Source of the DNA: an uncultured Sphingomonadales bacterium
GTDB taxonomy: Bacteria; Pseudomonadota; Alphaproteobacteria; Sphingomonadales; Sphingomonadaceae
NCBI GenBank assembly: GCA_903848655.1
Contig: CAINGT010000036.1
Coordinates: forward strand, 1-63,789
DNA: 63,789 bases
Direction of reading: 5' to 3'
Made by a program: the position numbers and the translations under genes. Of the stretch, positions 8,716-17,530 are shown in pieces; within the stretch, counting starts at the first letter, position 1; each line of letters opens with the position of its first letter. The notes under the pieces are model-generated. The model saw only the letters and a program-made list of their open reading frames with translations. It did no database searches and was not told the origin of the DNA.

Positions 8716-9964
8716 TCCCGCGCTGCCCTTGCGGCCCGAAACGCTGGCGATCACCAGCGGCTATGACCCTGCCAGTGCGTGGGGCGCGGCCAAGCCGCCG
8801 GTCTATCTGACATCGACCTTCGTCTACGAAAGCGCCGAACAGGCCAAAGCGATCCACGAGGCCTATTTTCGAGGCACCGGGCCAATGGCGGGACAGCCGG
8901 CCTATATTTATGCGCGGCTGTCGCACCCCAATCTGGCCATGCTCGAAACGCGGCTCGCGGCGATTGACGGGGCCGAGCGCGCGGCGGTGTTCGCCTCTGG
9001 CATGGCGGCGCATTCTGCCATCGCGATCCAGCATCTGCGCCCCGGTGACAGCGTGCTGCACAGCCGCCCGATCTATGGCGGCACCGAAGGGCTGTACAAC
9101 CAGTTGATGCCCCGGTTCGGCGCGACCGCGCTGCCGATCCTTGATGGCTGCGATGGCGACCATATCCGCGCGCAAGCCGAACGCGCGCTGGCGCATGGTC
9201 CGCTCGCGCTGATCGTGATCGAAACCCCGGCCAACCCGACGGCGGCGATCACCGATATCGCGCTGGTGGTGGCGATTGCCGATGAAGTGGGCGCACGCAC
9301 CGGTCGTCGCCCGCTGGTGGTATGCGACAACACTTTTCTCGCCCCGTTTGCGCAACGCCCGATTGCGCTGGGGGTCGATCTCAACATGACCTCGCTGACC
9401 AAATATTGCGGCGGGCACAGCGATCTCTTGTCCGGCGGGATCAGCGGGCGCGCCGGACTGATTGAGCCTTTGTTGCAATTGCGCACCGTGCTGGGCACGC
9501 ATTGCGACCCGTTTACCTGCTGGCTGGTGCTGCGTTCGCTCGAAAGCGTCGCGGTCCGGTCCGAACGCGCGATGGCCAATGCGCTGACCGTGGCAACATT
9601 CTTGCGCGATCATCCCAAAGTGGCGGGGGTGACGTATCTGGGCTTTCTCGCCGAAGGAACGCCGCAGCGCGCAGTGGTGGACCGCCAGTGCAGCGGGTTC
9701 GGATCGACCTTTTCGCTGCACTTGCACGGCGGCGAGGCACAAGCCTTTGCCCTGCTGGACCACTTGCATCTGGTCAAACAGGCGGTCAGTCTGGGTGGGT
9801 CGGAAACGCTCGCCTGCCATTCGGCAACGACCACGCATTACAATGTTCCCGCTGCTGATCGCGCGGCGGGCGGGATTACCGATGGCACGATCCGGCTGTC
9901 GGTGGGGATCGAACACCCCGATGATCTGATTGCCGATTTTGCCCAGGCGCTGGAGCACGTATGA
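8705..9964 (+). CDS. Cys/Met-metabolism PLP-dependent enzyme (cystathionine gamma-synthase/lyase family)
   Basis: A 419-residue fold-type I PLP enzyme. The PLP lysine is K233 in SLTKYCGGHSD. Other family motifs are YARLSHPN near residue 70, FASGMAA, PIYGGTEGLYNQ, ETPANPTAAITDI, and the C-terminal LSVGIEHPDDLIADF with the carboxylate-binding Arg. Relatives are cystathionine lyases and synthases, methionine gamma-lyase and O-acetylhomoserine sulfhydrylase; which reaction applies cannot be read from the sequence. The gene overlaps the end of the Rieske gene by 11 bases and the next gene by 4 (ATGA), so it is translationally coupled within an amine-demethylation operon. That context suggests it acts on an N-methylated or demethylated amino-acid intermediate with a gamma or beta leaving group, not on general cysteine metabolism. 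Confidence 0.88.
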   Translation: MPHDPALPLRPETLAITSGYDPASAWGAAKPPVYLTSTFVYESAEQAKAIHEAYFRGTGPMAGQPAYIYARLSHPNLAMLETRLAAIDGAERAAVFASGMAAHSAIAIQHLRPGDSVLHSRPIYGGTEGLYNQLMPRFGATALPILDGCDGDHIRAQAERALAHGPLALIVIETPANPTAAITDIALVVAIADEVGARTGRRPLVVCDNTFLAPFAQRPIALGVDLNMTSLTKYCGGHSDLLSGGISGRAGLIEPLLQLRTVLGTHCDPFTCWLVLRSLESVAVRSERAMANALTVATFLRDHPKVAGVTYLGFLAEGTPQRAVVDRQCSGFGSTFSLHLHGGEAQAFALLDHLHLVKQAVSLGGSETLACHSATTTHYNVPAADRAAGGITDGTIRLSVGIEHPDDLIADFAQALEHV

Positions 9965-11463
9965 CCGACGCAATCCGCGATAGCCATGCCATCGACGGCA
10001 AGATCGCCACGCCCGATGAGGTGCATGATGTAGTGGTAGTCGGTGCCGGGGCAGCCGGGCTCGCCGCCGCGCTGACAGCCGCGCGCGCCGGACGGCAGGT
10101 CGTGCTGATCGACGAACATCCGGTATCGCCCGCGCTGGTGGGCAATGACGTGCCGCTGTGGTTTGGCGGGCGCGCGACGGCAGCACTACAAGCGCCCGAA
10201 CGCGTGCTGGAAACTTTGGTCGAAAACGAACCGCTGATCGGCGAATGCTTTGAGGCCGGGGTCGATGTGCGGCTGGGCACAGTGGCATGGGGGCTGTGGC
10301 GCAACCGCGATGGCAGCGCCGCGCTGCCGCGCGCAATGCTGGGGCTGGCCGATAGTACCCGGTCATGGACCGCAGGCTTTGCCACGCTGGTGCTGGCGAC
10401 CGGCGCGCGCGATTGCGCACTGGGCTTTGCCGGATGGGATCAGCCCGGCGTGATGGGCGCGCTGGCATTTGAAACGCTGGTCACGCGCTATGATGCTTTT
10501 GCCGGGCAACGGGTGGTGGTGCTGGGATCGGGCGATCTGGCGCTGGCGACCGCACGACTGGCTGAGGCGCGCGGGATCGCGGTCGCGGCGCTGATCGAAG
10601 TGCGCGACAGCGTGCAGGGCAGCGGCACATTGCCCAAGGCTGCGGTGCTGATCGACCACCAGCTTATCCGCGCCGAAGGCGGGATCAACGGAGTCGAACG
10701 CGTGCTGGTCGCCGATGCCGCTGGCCACGAGCGCGTGATCGCGTGTGATACCGTCATCATGGCGGTCGATGCTGTTCCGGCCATCGAACTGGCCGAAGTG
10801 GCGGGCGCGCCGCAGACCGCTGCGGGTGAAGTGCTGCCGGGCGTGTGGATGGCGGGCGCGGCCACCGGATCGAGCGCCGATGCCGCCGCGCAAGGCCGCG
10901 CGGTGATGGCGCGCGCGCTGGGGCAGGATGTCGCAATTCCCGCCGCCGATGCGTCGTTTGACCGCATGGCCTATCGCGCCGAATGGTTGCGCGCGCTTGT
11001 CGCAACCAGCCCCGACACGACCAAAGTATGCCAATGCGAGGAGGTCAGCCGCGCCGATCTGATCGGGGTGCAACCGCCACAGTATCTGCCCCGCCCCGAC
11101 AAGCTGGGTGCGCGCTCGCTCGCCACGTTGCTCGATGACGGGCCACCCGATCCCGAACAAGTCAAACGGCTGACCCGTGCCGGGATGGGGGTCTGTCAGG
11201 GGCGTCGATGCCGCGAGCAGATTTCGCTGCTGCTGGCGATGGCCGCCAATCTGCCGCCCGCTGGTGCGCCGCGCGGCAATTGGCGGGTGCCGGTGCGCCC
11301 GGTGCCGCTGGGGATATTGGCTGACTGGCACGAAACCCCGGCGATGACAGCGGGCTGGGATGTGTGGTTCGGGATTGCCACGCAATGGATCCCTTATGCC
11401 GATATCGGCACCGAAGCCGAAACGCGCAAGCTGGCAACGCTGGCGGGAAGTATGCACATATGA
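9961..11463 (+). CDS. FAD/NAD(P) oxidoreductase with Cys-rich BFD-like region (opine oxidase subunit A / HcnB-like)
   Basis: A 500-residue pyridine nucleotide-disulfide-type flavoprotein. The FAD motif VGAGAAG lies near residues 27-33, a second nucleotide-binding motif LGSGDLAL near 183, and a C-terminal cysteine set C357-x-C359 ... C412-x4-C417 resembles the [2Fe-2S]-binding BFD-like domain. This architecture is that of opine/octopine oxidase subunit A, HcnB and the middle part of sarcosine oxidase alpha. The next gene encodes a DAO-family flavoprotein, as OoxB/HcnC follows OoxA/HcnB. A separate small [2Fe-2S] subunit (HcnA type) is not visible. It starts with ATGA overlap on the PLP gene. 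Predicted role: oxidation of a secondary or tertiary amine intermediate, jointly with the next product. Confidence 0.82.
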   Translation: MTDAIRDSHAIDGKIATPDEVHDVVVVGAGAAGLAAALTAARAGRQVVLIDEHPVSPALVGNDVPLWFGGRATAALQAPERVLETLVENEPLIGECFEAGVDVRLGTVAWGLWRNRDGSAALPRAMLGLADSTRSWTAGFATLVLATGARDCALGFAGWDQPGVMGALAFETLVTRYDAFAGQRVVVLGSGDLALATARLAEARGIAVAALIEVRDSVQGSGTLPKAAVLIDHQLIRAEGGINGVERVLVADAAGHERVIACDTVIMAVDAVPAIELAEVAGAPQTAAGEVLPGVWMAGAATGSSADAAAQGRAVMARALGQDVAIPAADASFDRMAYRAEWLRALVATSPDTTKVCQCEEVSRADLIGVQPPQYLPRPDKLGARSLATLLDDGPPDPEQVKRLTRAGMGVCQGRRCREQISLLLAMAANLPPAGAPRGNWRVPVRPVPLGILADWHETPAMTAGWDVWFGIATQWIPYADIGTEAETRKLATLAGSMHI

Positions 11464-12599
11464 CCGCGCCGCAGTATGATGTGATCGTGATCGGCGCGGG
11501 GGTCACCGGGCTGTCATCGGCATGGTGGCTGGCGCGCGACGGATTGCGGGTGCTGGTGCTGGACAAAGGCACCATCGGGGCTGAAGCGTCGAGCCGCAAT
11601 GGCGGCGGGGCAAGCCATTACCAAAGCCCGCTGTTTGCCGAAGAGCAGCGGCTGTGGCCGATGATGGACGATCTGCTCGGCTATCCGACCGAGCATCAGG
11701 CCGAACGCGTGATTATCGCCACCAACCAGCACGATCTCGATCATTACCACTTCATCGCCAGCAACTGCGACGAAATGGGCTGGCGGGTCGATCGCATCGA
11801 TGCCGCCACCGCGCGCGCGATGGTGCCGATTGCCGGGGACAATTGCCTGGGCGGGATCCATTTCCGCTTTGGCGGCCATGCCAATCCGCAGCGCACGGTG
11901 CAGGCGTTTGGCTGGGCATTGCAGGACCATGGCGGGCGGATCATCCAGCATTGCCCGGTTACCGCGATCACCACGGCGGGCGGGCAGGTCACGGGCGTCG
12001 ATACCCCGCAAGGGCATTTTTCCTGCGGCGCGCTGGTGGTGGCGGCGGGGCCGCAGATTGCCGGGCTGCTTGCACCACTCGGGATCGCCGTGCCGTTGAT
12101 GGCGGGGCGCGCGGAAATGATCGTGACCGAACCCGCGCCGCTGATGCGGCTTGGCGGAGTCGATGGCAACGGGTTGTATGGGCGGCAGACCTTGCGCGGC
12201 AATCTGGCATTCGGCGGCGGCCCGCACGAATGGATCGACACGCAACCCAGCGGACCGCGCGCGCGGCCGACGACGCCGCTGGCGCGCAATCTGGCGCGGC
12301 GCGTGGCCGAACTGTTTCCCAAAGCGGCGCATCTCCACGTCATCCGGTCGTGGGCGGGGATCGTCGAAAACACCCCCGATGGCCGCCCGATCCTCGACCG
12401 GATCGACAATCTGGTGATCGCGACAATGTCGGGCGTCGGGTTTGGCCTGTCGCCCGCGACTGGCCATGCAGTGCGCGATCTGGTGGTCGATGGCGCGTGC
12501 AGCTTTACCGACATTGCCAAGCTGTCGCTGGCGCGGTTTGCCGCGCTCGAATCGGACTGGCGCGAACGCCGTGGCTGGTTGCCGCTGGTGGACGCCTGA
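11460..12599 (+). CDS. FAD-dependent amine oxidoreductase, DAO family (opine oxidase subunit B / HcnC-like)
   Basis: A 379-residue D-amino-acid-oxidase-family flavoprotein. The N-terminal FAD motif is VIGAGVTGLSSAWWLA (residues 10-25), followed by the DKGTIGAEASSRNGGG block and a C-terminal RSWAGIVENTPDGRPILD segment that packs against the flavin in this family. It shares ATGA with the upstream opine-oxidase-A-like gene, so the two products are probably a complex. It differs from soxB, which follows one base after its stop. I infer oxidative dealkylation of an N-substituted amino acid upstream of sarcosine; a dimethylglycine-type substrate is possible. Confidence 0.82.
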   Translation: MTAPQYDVIVIGAGVTGLSSAWWLARDGLRVLVLDKGTIGAEASSRNGGGASHYQSPLFAEEQRLWPMMDDLLGYPTEHQAERVIIATNQHDLDHYHFIASNCDEMGWRVDRIDAATARAMVPIAGDNCLGGIHFRFGGHANPQRTVQAFGWALQDHGGRIIQHCPVTAITTAGGQVTGVDTPQGHFSCGALVVAAGPQIAGLLAPLGIAVPLMAGRAEMIVTEPAPLMRLGGVDGNGLYGRQTLRGNLAFGGGPHEWIDTQPSGPRARPTTPLARNLARRVAELFPKAAHLHVIRSWAGIVENTPDGRPILDRIDNLVIATMSGVGFGLSPATGHAVRDLVVDGACSFTDIAKLSLARFAALESDWRERRGWLPLVDA

Positions 12600-12600
12600 C

Positions 12601-13863
12601 ATGGGGGCAGAACGCTATTCGGCGCTGGCGCTGCTGCGCGGCGCGATGACTGGCCACCGCCATTGGGGCCGCGCGTGGCGCGCCGCCGAACCGCGCGGGC
12701 CTTATGATGTGATCATTATTGGCGGCGGCGGGCATGGCCTTGCCACCGCCTATTACCTGGCGCGCGATCACGGTGTGCGGCGCGTCGCCGTGGTCGAAAA
12801 GGGCTATATCGGCGGCGGCAATACCGGGCGCAACACCACCATCGTGCGGTCAAACTATCGCCAGCCCGCCTTGCAGCGCTTGTTCGAATATTCGCTGAAG
12901 CTGTGGCATGGGCTGTCGGACGATCTCAATTACAATGTGATGTTCAGCCCGCGCGGCGCGCTGTTTCTGGGCCATAGCGATGCCGACATGGTGCGGCTGG
13001 CCGAACGCGGCGATGCGATGATCGCGCAAGGGCTCGATGCCGATCTGATCGATCGCGATGCAGTGGCCCGGCTGGTCCCGTTGCTCGACATGGGGCGCGA
13101 TGCGCGCTGGCCGATTGAGGGCGGGCTGATCCAGCGGCGCGGCGGCACTGCGCGGCACGATGCCGTGGCGTGGGGCTATGCCCGCGCGGCAGACGATCTG
13201 GGTGTCGATATTATCGAAAACTGCGAAGTTACCGGGTTTTTGCGCGACGGCAACCGCGTGACCGGGGTCAGCACCACGCGCGGTGATATCAGCGGCGGGC
13301 GCACCGGGATTTGCGTGGCAGGCAACAGCGGCCATGTCGCCGGGCTGGCGGGGCTACGCTTGCCGCTCGAAAGCCACACGCTGCAAGCCTGGGTGACTGA
13401 ACCGGTCAAGCCGATGATCGACACCGTGGTGATGTCGCAGACGCTGCATTGCTATTTTTCGCAAAGCGACAAAGGCGGCATTGTCGGCGGCGGCGATCCC
13501 GATTTCTTTCCCAGCTATGCCCAGCGCGGCGCGCCGCTGCGGCTCGATGATTCGATCTCGCAGGCGATTGCGCTTGCCCCCGCGCTGTCGCGGCTGCGCA
13601 TGGTGCGCACGTGGGCGGGGGTGACCGATATGAGCTTTGACGGGTCACCGGTGATCGGCGAAACGCCGCTCGACGGGCTCTATGTCAATGGTGGCTGGTG
13701 TTATGGCGGGTTCAAGGCGACGCCGGGTTCGGGCAAGCTCTATGCCCATTTGCTCGCCACCGGGACCAGCCATGCCATCACCGCGCCGTTCGATCTGGCG
13801 CGGTTTGCGCAAGGTCGCACCATCGACGAAGTCGGCGCCGGCCCGATGCCGCAACACCGCTAG
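12601..13863 (+). CDS. soxB: Sarcosine oxidase beta subunit
   Basis: Beta subunit of heterotetrameric sarcosine oxidase, which oxidises sarcosine to glycine with formaldehyde or methylene-tetrahydrofolate release. At 420 residues it has the typical size. The N-terminus carries the family segment RYSALALLRGAMTGHRHW and the FAD motif IIGGGGHGLATAYYLA. His186 in GGTARHDAVAW is at the position expected for covalent FMN attachment in this family (known from characterised enzymes; inferred here). The C-terminal MSFDGSPVIGETPLDGLYVN and GWCYGGFKATPGSG blocks are highly conserved in SoxB. It starts one base after the preceding stop and leads the soxBDAG set. Confidence 0.95.
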   Translation: MGAERYSALALLRGAMTGHRHWGRAWRAAEPRGPYDVIIIGGGGHGLATAYYLARDHGVRRVAVVEKGYIGGGNTGRNTTIVRSNYRQPALQRLFEYSLKLWHGLSDDLNYNVMFSPRGALFLGHSDADMVRLAERGDAMIAQGLDADLIDRDAVARLVPLLDMGRDARWPIEGGLIQRRGGTARHDAVAWGYARAADDLGVDIIENCEVTGFLRDGNRVTGVSTTRGDISGGRTGICVAGNSGHVAGLAGLRLPLESHTLQAWVTEPVKPMIDTVVMSQTLHCYFSQSDKGGIVGGGDPDFFPSYAQRGAPLRLDDSISQAIALAPALSRLRMVRTWAGVTDMSFDGSPVIGETPLDGLYVNGGWCYGGFKATPGSGKLYAHLLATGTSHAITAPFDLARFAQGRTIDEVGAGPMPQHR

Positions 13864-13878
13864 AGGCAAAACGCCAAG

Positions 13879-14124
13879 ATGCTGTTGATCCCCTGCCCCC
13901 ATTGCGGGCCGCGCAATCAGGAAGAATTCGCCTATGAGCGCACGCTCGACAGCGTGGTGCGGCTTGACGATGCGCCCGATGTCGCGCTGTCCGCGCTCTA
14001 TACCCGCGCCAATTTGCGGGGTGACGATCACGAAATCTGGACCCATGCGCAAGGCTGCGGCCAGTGGTTGCGGCTGACCCGCCACCGCATGACTCACGCG
14101 ATCCACAGCGTGGAGCCGCTGTGA
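13879..14124 (+). CDS. soxD: Sarcosine oxidase delta subunit
   Basis: An 81-residue zinc-binding subunit. It begins MLLIPCPHCGPRNQEEF, the hallmark of SoxD, and ends with HAQGCGQWLRLTRHR. Likely zinc ligands are C6, C9, H56 and C60. It stabilises the tetramer and lies between soxB and soxA in the canonical order. Its stop codon TGA overlaps the ATG of soxA by one base (TGATG), indicating translational coupling. Confidence 0.95.
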   Translation: MLLIPCPHCGPRNQEEFAYERTLDSVVRLDDAPDVALSALYTRANLRGDDHEIWTHAQGCGQWLRLTRHRMTHAIHSVEPL

Positions 14125-16982
14125 TGCGCAGCGGATCGGGCATTACCGCCGAAAGCGTGGCGTTCAGCTTTGACGGGACCACCTATCACGGCCAGCGCGG
14201 GGACACGCTCGCCGCCGCGCTGATCGCCAACGGGGTGCAACTGGTGGCGCGCAGCTTCAAATTGCACCGCCCGCGCGGAATCATGGCGGCGGGCGTCGAA
14301 GAAGCCTCTGCACTCGTTACCGTGGGCAGCGGAGCGCATGGCGAACCCAATGTGCGCGCCAGCGATGTCTATCTCTATCCCGGCCTTGTCGCGCGCAGCC
14401 AGAATGCCTGGCCATCGCTGCGGCGCGATATCGGCGCGGTCAATTCGCTGGCCGCCGCGCTGATCCCGGCGGGGTTCTATTACAAGACATTCTTTGGCCC
14501 GCCGTCGCGCTGGATGCTGTACGAACGGTTTATCCGCCGCGCCGCCGGGCTGGGCCAGCCGCCGCGTCTGCCCGATCCCGATCACTATGGCCATCGCAGC
14601 GCATTTTGCGATGTGCTGGTGGTGGGGGCAGGCCCTGCCGGGCTGAACGCTGCGCTGGCGGCGACGCTGGCGGGCAAGCGGGTGATCCTGATCGAACAAG
14701 ACGTGCTGCCCGGCGGCACTCTGTTGCGCGAAGATGTCACGATCAATGGCGCGCCCGGCGCGCATTGGGCGCAATATGTGGTGGCGCGCATCCTCGAAGC
14801 CGGGGGTCGGGTGCTGACCCGCACAACCGCGACCGGCTATTGGGACGACAATTTCGTCACTGCCGTCGAACGCCGGGTCGAACCGGGGCAGCCGGGCACG
14901 GGCGAAGCGCAAGTGTCGTGGCGATTGCGCTGCGGCGAAGTGGTGTTGGCCACCGGCGCAATCGAGCGGCCTTTGGTGTTCGTCAACAACGATCTGCCCG
15001 GCGTGATGCTGGCGGGTGCGGTGCGCGAACTCGCGCTGCGCCATGGGGTCGTGCCGGGGCGGCGCGCGGTGATCGCCACCAGCCATGACGAAGCCTATCG
15101 CACCGCGTTCGCGCTTGCGGCGCTGGGGGTGGACATCGTCGCCATTCTCGACAGCCGCGCCGATCCTGCCGGGCCGGTGATCGCCGTCGCGCGCGCGCGG
15201 TTTACCGTGCTGACCGATGCGCGCCCCTTGCGCGCATGGCGGCGCGGGATGGCGATGGCGGGGCTTGAGGCGCAAGTCGGCGGCACACGGCAAAGCTTTG
15301 CCATCGATTGCCTCGCGATGTCGGGCGGGTCCAGCCCGGTGCTGCACTTGCACCGGCAGGCGGGCGGCGCGCTCGAATTTGATGCGGCGCGCGGCGCGTT
15401 CCTGCCCGGCGCGGGGCGGCAACGCCATTCCACCCTAGGCGCGGCGGCGGGCGTGCATGATCTCGCGGCGCTGCTGCCCGATGCCACGGTGGTCGATCCG
15501 CTGGGCGCGGGCACCCCGCCTGCCCCCGGCCCGGTGTGGCGCGACGAAGCACCGGGCAAAGCCTTTGTCGATTTCCAGAACGATGTCACCACCGCCGATC
15601 TCGCGCTTGCGCAACGCGAAGGCTATGTCTCGGTCGAACATACCAAGCGCTATACCACGCTCGGCATGGGTACCGATCAGGGCAAGACCGGGGCAATGGT
15701 GGCGCTGGCGCAAATCGCCGATCTGCGCGCGCTGCCTTTGCCCGATACCGGGCTGACGACATTTCGCGCGCCATATACCCCGGTCACGCTTGGGGCATTT
15801 GCCGGGCCGATGCGCGGCGATCATGCCGCACCGCTGCGGCGGCTGGCGCTGGCCAACGCGCACGATGCGCTGGGCGCGCTGTGGGTGCCGGCGGGGGCAT
15901 GGATGCGCCCGCGCGCCTATCCGCACCAGGGCGAAAGCCTTGGCGTGGCGAGCTTGCGCGAGGCGCGGATGGTGCGCGCGAACGTGGGCGTGGTCGATGT
16001 GTCAAGCCTGGCCAAATTCGAGATCGCCGGGCCGGATGCGCTGACGCTGGTGGCGGCGGTCTGCGCCACACCGGTTGCCAAACTGGCGGTCGGGCGGGGG
16101 CGCTATACCGTGATGCTGCGCGAAGACGGCATGGTGATGGACGATGGCACGCTGTGGCGGCTGGAAGAAACACGCTGGTTGCTGACGAGTTCGACCGGCG
16201 GGGCAGCACGAATGGCGCGGCATTTGACGTATGTCGCCGATGTGCTGCTGGGCCATCCGCGCGCGGCGGTGGTCGATCTGGGCGAACATTGGGCCGGGCT
16301 GGCGCTCGCCGGGCCAGCGGCCGCGCACGTGCTGGCCGGGCTGACCGGCGCACCGGTCCCGGCGCATATGGGGCTGGATGCGGCGCACCTTGCCGGGGTG
16401 CCGGTGCGCATCCTCGCGGCGAGTTACAGCGGCGAACGCGCGTTCGAAGTGCACGTGCGGCGCGATCAGGCCGCGCCGGTGTTTGCCGCGCTGGTCGAAG
16501 CCGCACGCGCGGCGGGTGGCGGGGTCTATGGGCTGGACGCGATGGACCATCTGCGCGTGGAAAAAGGCCACGTGGTAATCGGGGCCGAAGCCGATGGCCG
16601 CACCACCCCCGCCGATCTCGGCATGGCGGGGATGCTACGCAAGACCGGCGGCTATGTCGGCTGGCAAGGGCTGACTCGCCCGGCGCTGGCCGATGCGGCG
16701 ACCCGGCGGCAACTTGTCGGGCTGACCGCACTTGACGCTGGCGCGATTGCCGAAGGCGCGATGCTGGTGGCGCGCGAAGGTGCCGAACCGGTGGGCCATG
16801 TGACCACCGCCGCGCCGCGCGTGGCAGGCGAAGGCGCGATTGCATTGGGGCTGCTGCTCAACGGCGCGGCGCGCCATGGCGACAGGCTGCTGGCTTGGTC
16901 GCCAACCCGGCATAGCACGGTGCCGGTCGAAGTTGGGCCACCGCTGTTTTTCGATCCCGAAGGGGCGCGTTATCGTGACTGA
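14124..16982 (+). CDS. soxA: Sarcosine oxidase alpha subunit
   Basis: A 952-residue large subunit, normal length. Order of parts: an N-terminal 2Fe-2S-ferredoxin-like (Fer2_4) domain (roughly 1-110, with ARSFKLHRPRGIM), an NAD/FAD-binding region starting at VLVVGAGPAGLNAALAATLA (about 165-185), and a C-terminal folate-binding aminomethyltransferase (GcvT-like) domain that transfers the methyl carbon to tetrahydrofolate. It contains FVDFQNDVTTADLALAQREG and EHTKRYTTLGMGTDQGKT, both SoxA hallmarks. I chose the ATG at 14124, overlapping the soxD stop; earlier in-frame sequence belongs to soxD. No glyA, folD or purU for one-carbon disposal is nearby. Confidence 0.95.
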   Translation: MRSGSGITAESVAFSFDGTTYHGQRGDTLAAALIANGVQLVARSFKLHRPRGIMAAGVEEASALVTVGSGAHGEPNVRASDVYLYPGLVARSQNAWPSLRRDIGAVNSLAAALIPAGFYYKTFFGPPSRWMLYERFIRRAAGLGQPPRLPDPDHYGHRSAFCDVLVVGAGPAGLNAALAATLAGKRVILIEQDVLPGGTLLREDVTINGAPGAHWAQYVVARILEAGGRVLTRTTATGYWDDNFVTAVERRVEPGQPGTGEAQVSWRLRCGEVVLATGAIERPLVFVNNDLPGVMLAGAVRELALRHGVVPGRRAVIATSHDEAYRTAFALAALGVDIVAILDSRADPAGPVIAVARARFTVLTDARPLRAWRRGMAMAGLEAQVGGTRQSFAIDCLAMSGGSSPVLHLHRQAGGALEFDAARGAFLPGAGRQRHSTLGAAAGVHDLAALLPDATVVDPLGAGTPPAPGPVWRDEAPGKAFVDFQNDVTTADLALAQREGYVSVEHTKRYTTLGMGTDQGKTGAMVALAQIADLRALPLPDTGLTTFRAPYTPVTLGAFAGPMRGDHAAPLRRLALANAHDALGALWVPAGAWMRPRAYPHQGESLGVASLREARMVRANVGVVDVSSLAKFEIAGPDALTLVAAVCATPVAKLAVGRGRYTVMLREDGMVMDDGTLWRLEETRWLLTSSTGGAARMARHLTYVADVLLGHPRAAVVDLGEHWAGLALAGPAAAHVLAGLTGAPVPAHMGLDAAHLAGVPVRILAASYSGERAFEVHVRRDQAAPVFAALVEAARAAGGGVYGLDAMDHLRVEKGHVVIGAEADGRTTPADLGMAGMLRKTGGYVGWQGLTRPALADAATRRQLVGLTALDAGAIAEGAMLVAREGAEPVGHVTTAAPRVAGEGAIALGLLLNGAARHGDRLLAWSPTRHSTVPVEVGPPLFFDPEGARYRD

Positions 16983-17445
16983 TGTGATCGCCAGCCCGGC
17001 AGGCGCGCTTTTCGCGCTCGATCTGTGGCACAGCGCCGATCCTGCGGCAGTGGCAGCGGCCATCAGCTTGGCCTTGCCCGCGCCGGGGCAAGCGGTTGAA
17101 GACGAACGCGGCACCGTGTTGCGGCTGAGCCGGCAACGCTGGTGGCTGCTTGGCGATGGTTTTGCCGATCTTGCGCACGACTCCGCGCTCACCGATCACG
17201 GCGTAATCAGCGCCGTGGGCGGTGGCTGGACGCGGGTGCAAATGACCAGGCCGGACTGGCGTGCGCTGCTCATGACCAGCGGGCTGATCGATGCCGAACA
17301 TCCCGATTTCGGCCCCGGCAGCACCGCGATCAGCCTGCTGTGCCATGTGCGCTGCGTGATTCATGTCCGCGCCGCCCAAGCGTGCGACATATTCGTGCCC
17401 GCCAGCTATACCGACCATTGCTTGGCACAATGGCGCGGACAATAA
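16975..17445 (+). CDS. soxG: Sarcosine oxidase gamma subunit
   Basis: The 156-residue gamma subunit completes the soxBDAG order. It is weakly conserved, as usual for SoxG, with a GcvT-like fold; family-like elements are RLSRQRWWLLG, the DLAHDSALTDHG region and C-terminal FVPASYTDHCLAQW. I chose a GTG start at 16975 (GTGACTGATGTGATC) with an AAGGGG sequence about 10 bases upstream; it overlaps the soxA end by 8 bases. An ORF from an earlier ATG in the same frame would lie mostly inside soxA and is unlikely. Confidence 0.85.
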   Translation: MTDVIASPAGALFALDLWHSADPAAVAAAISLALPAPGQAVEDERGTVLRLSRQRWWLLGDGFADLAHDSALTDHGVISAVGGGWTRVQMTRPDWRALLMTSGLIDAEHPDFGPGSTAISLLCHVRCVIHVRAAQACDIFVPASYTDHCLAQWRGQ

Positions 17446-17530
17446 GGCGGATCGAGGCTCTGGCCTTGTGGTCGCAGGCACGATAGGCAAAGCATAAGGG
17501 CTCGCAACTGGCCCGGGGGGGAAATCGCAT

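Noticed and set aside
8411..10468. 685-codon minus-strand frame opposite the Rieske and PLP genes
   Set aside because: Arg/Pro/His-rich with no motif. High GC produces long antisense frames, and the plus-strand genes have clear catalytic motifs.
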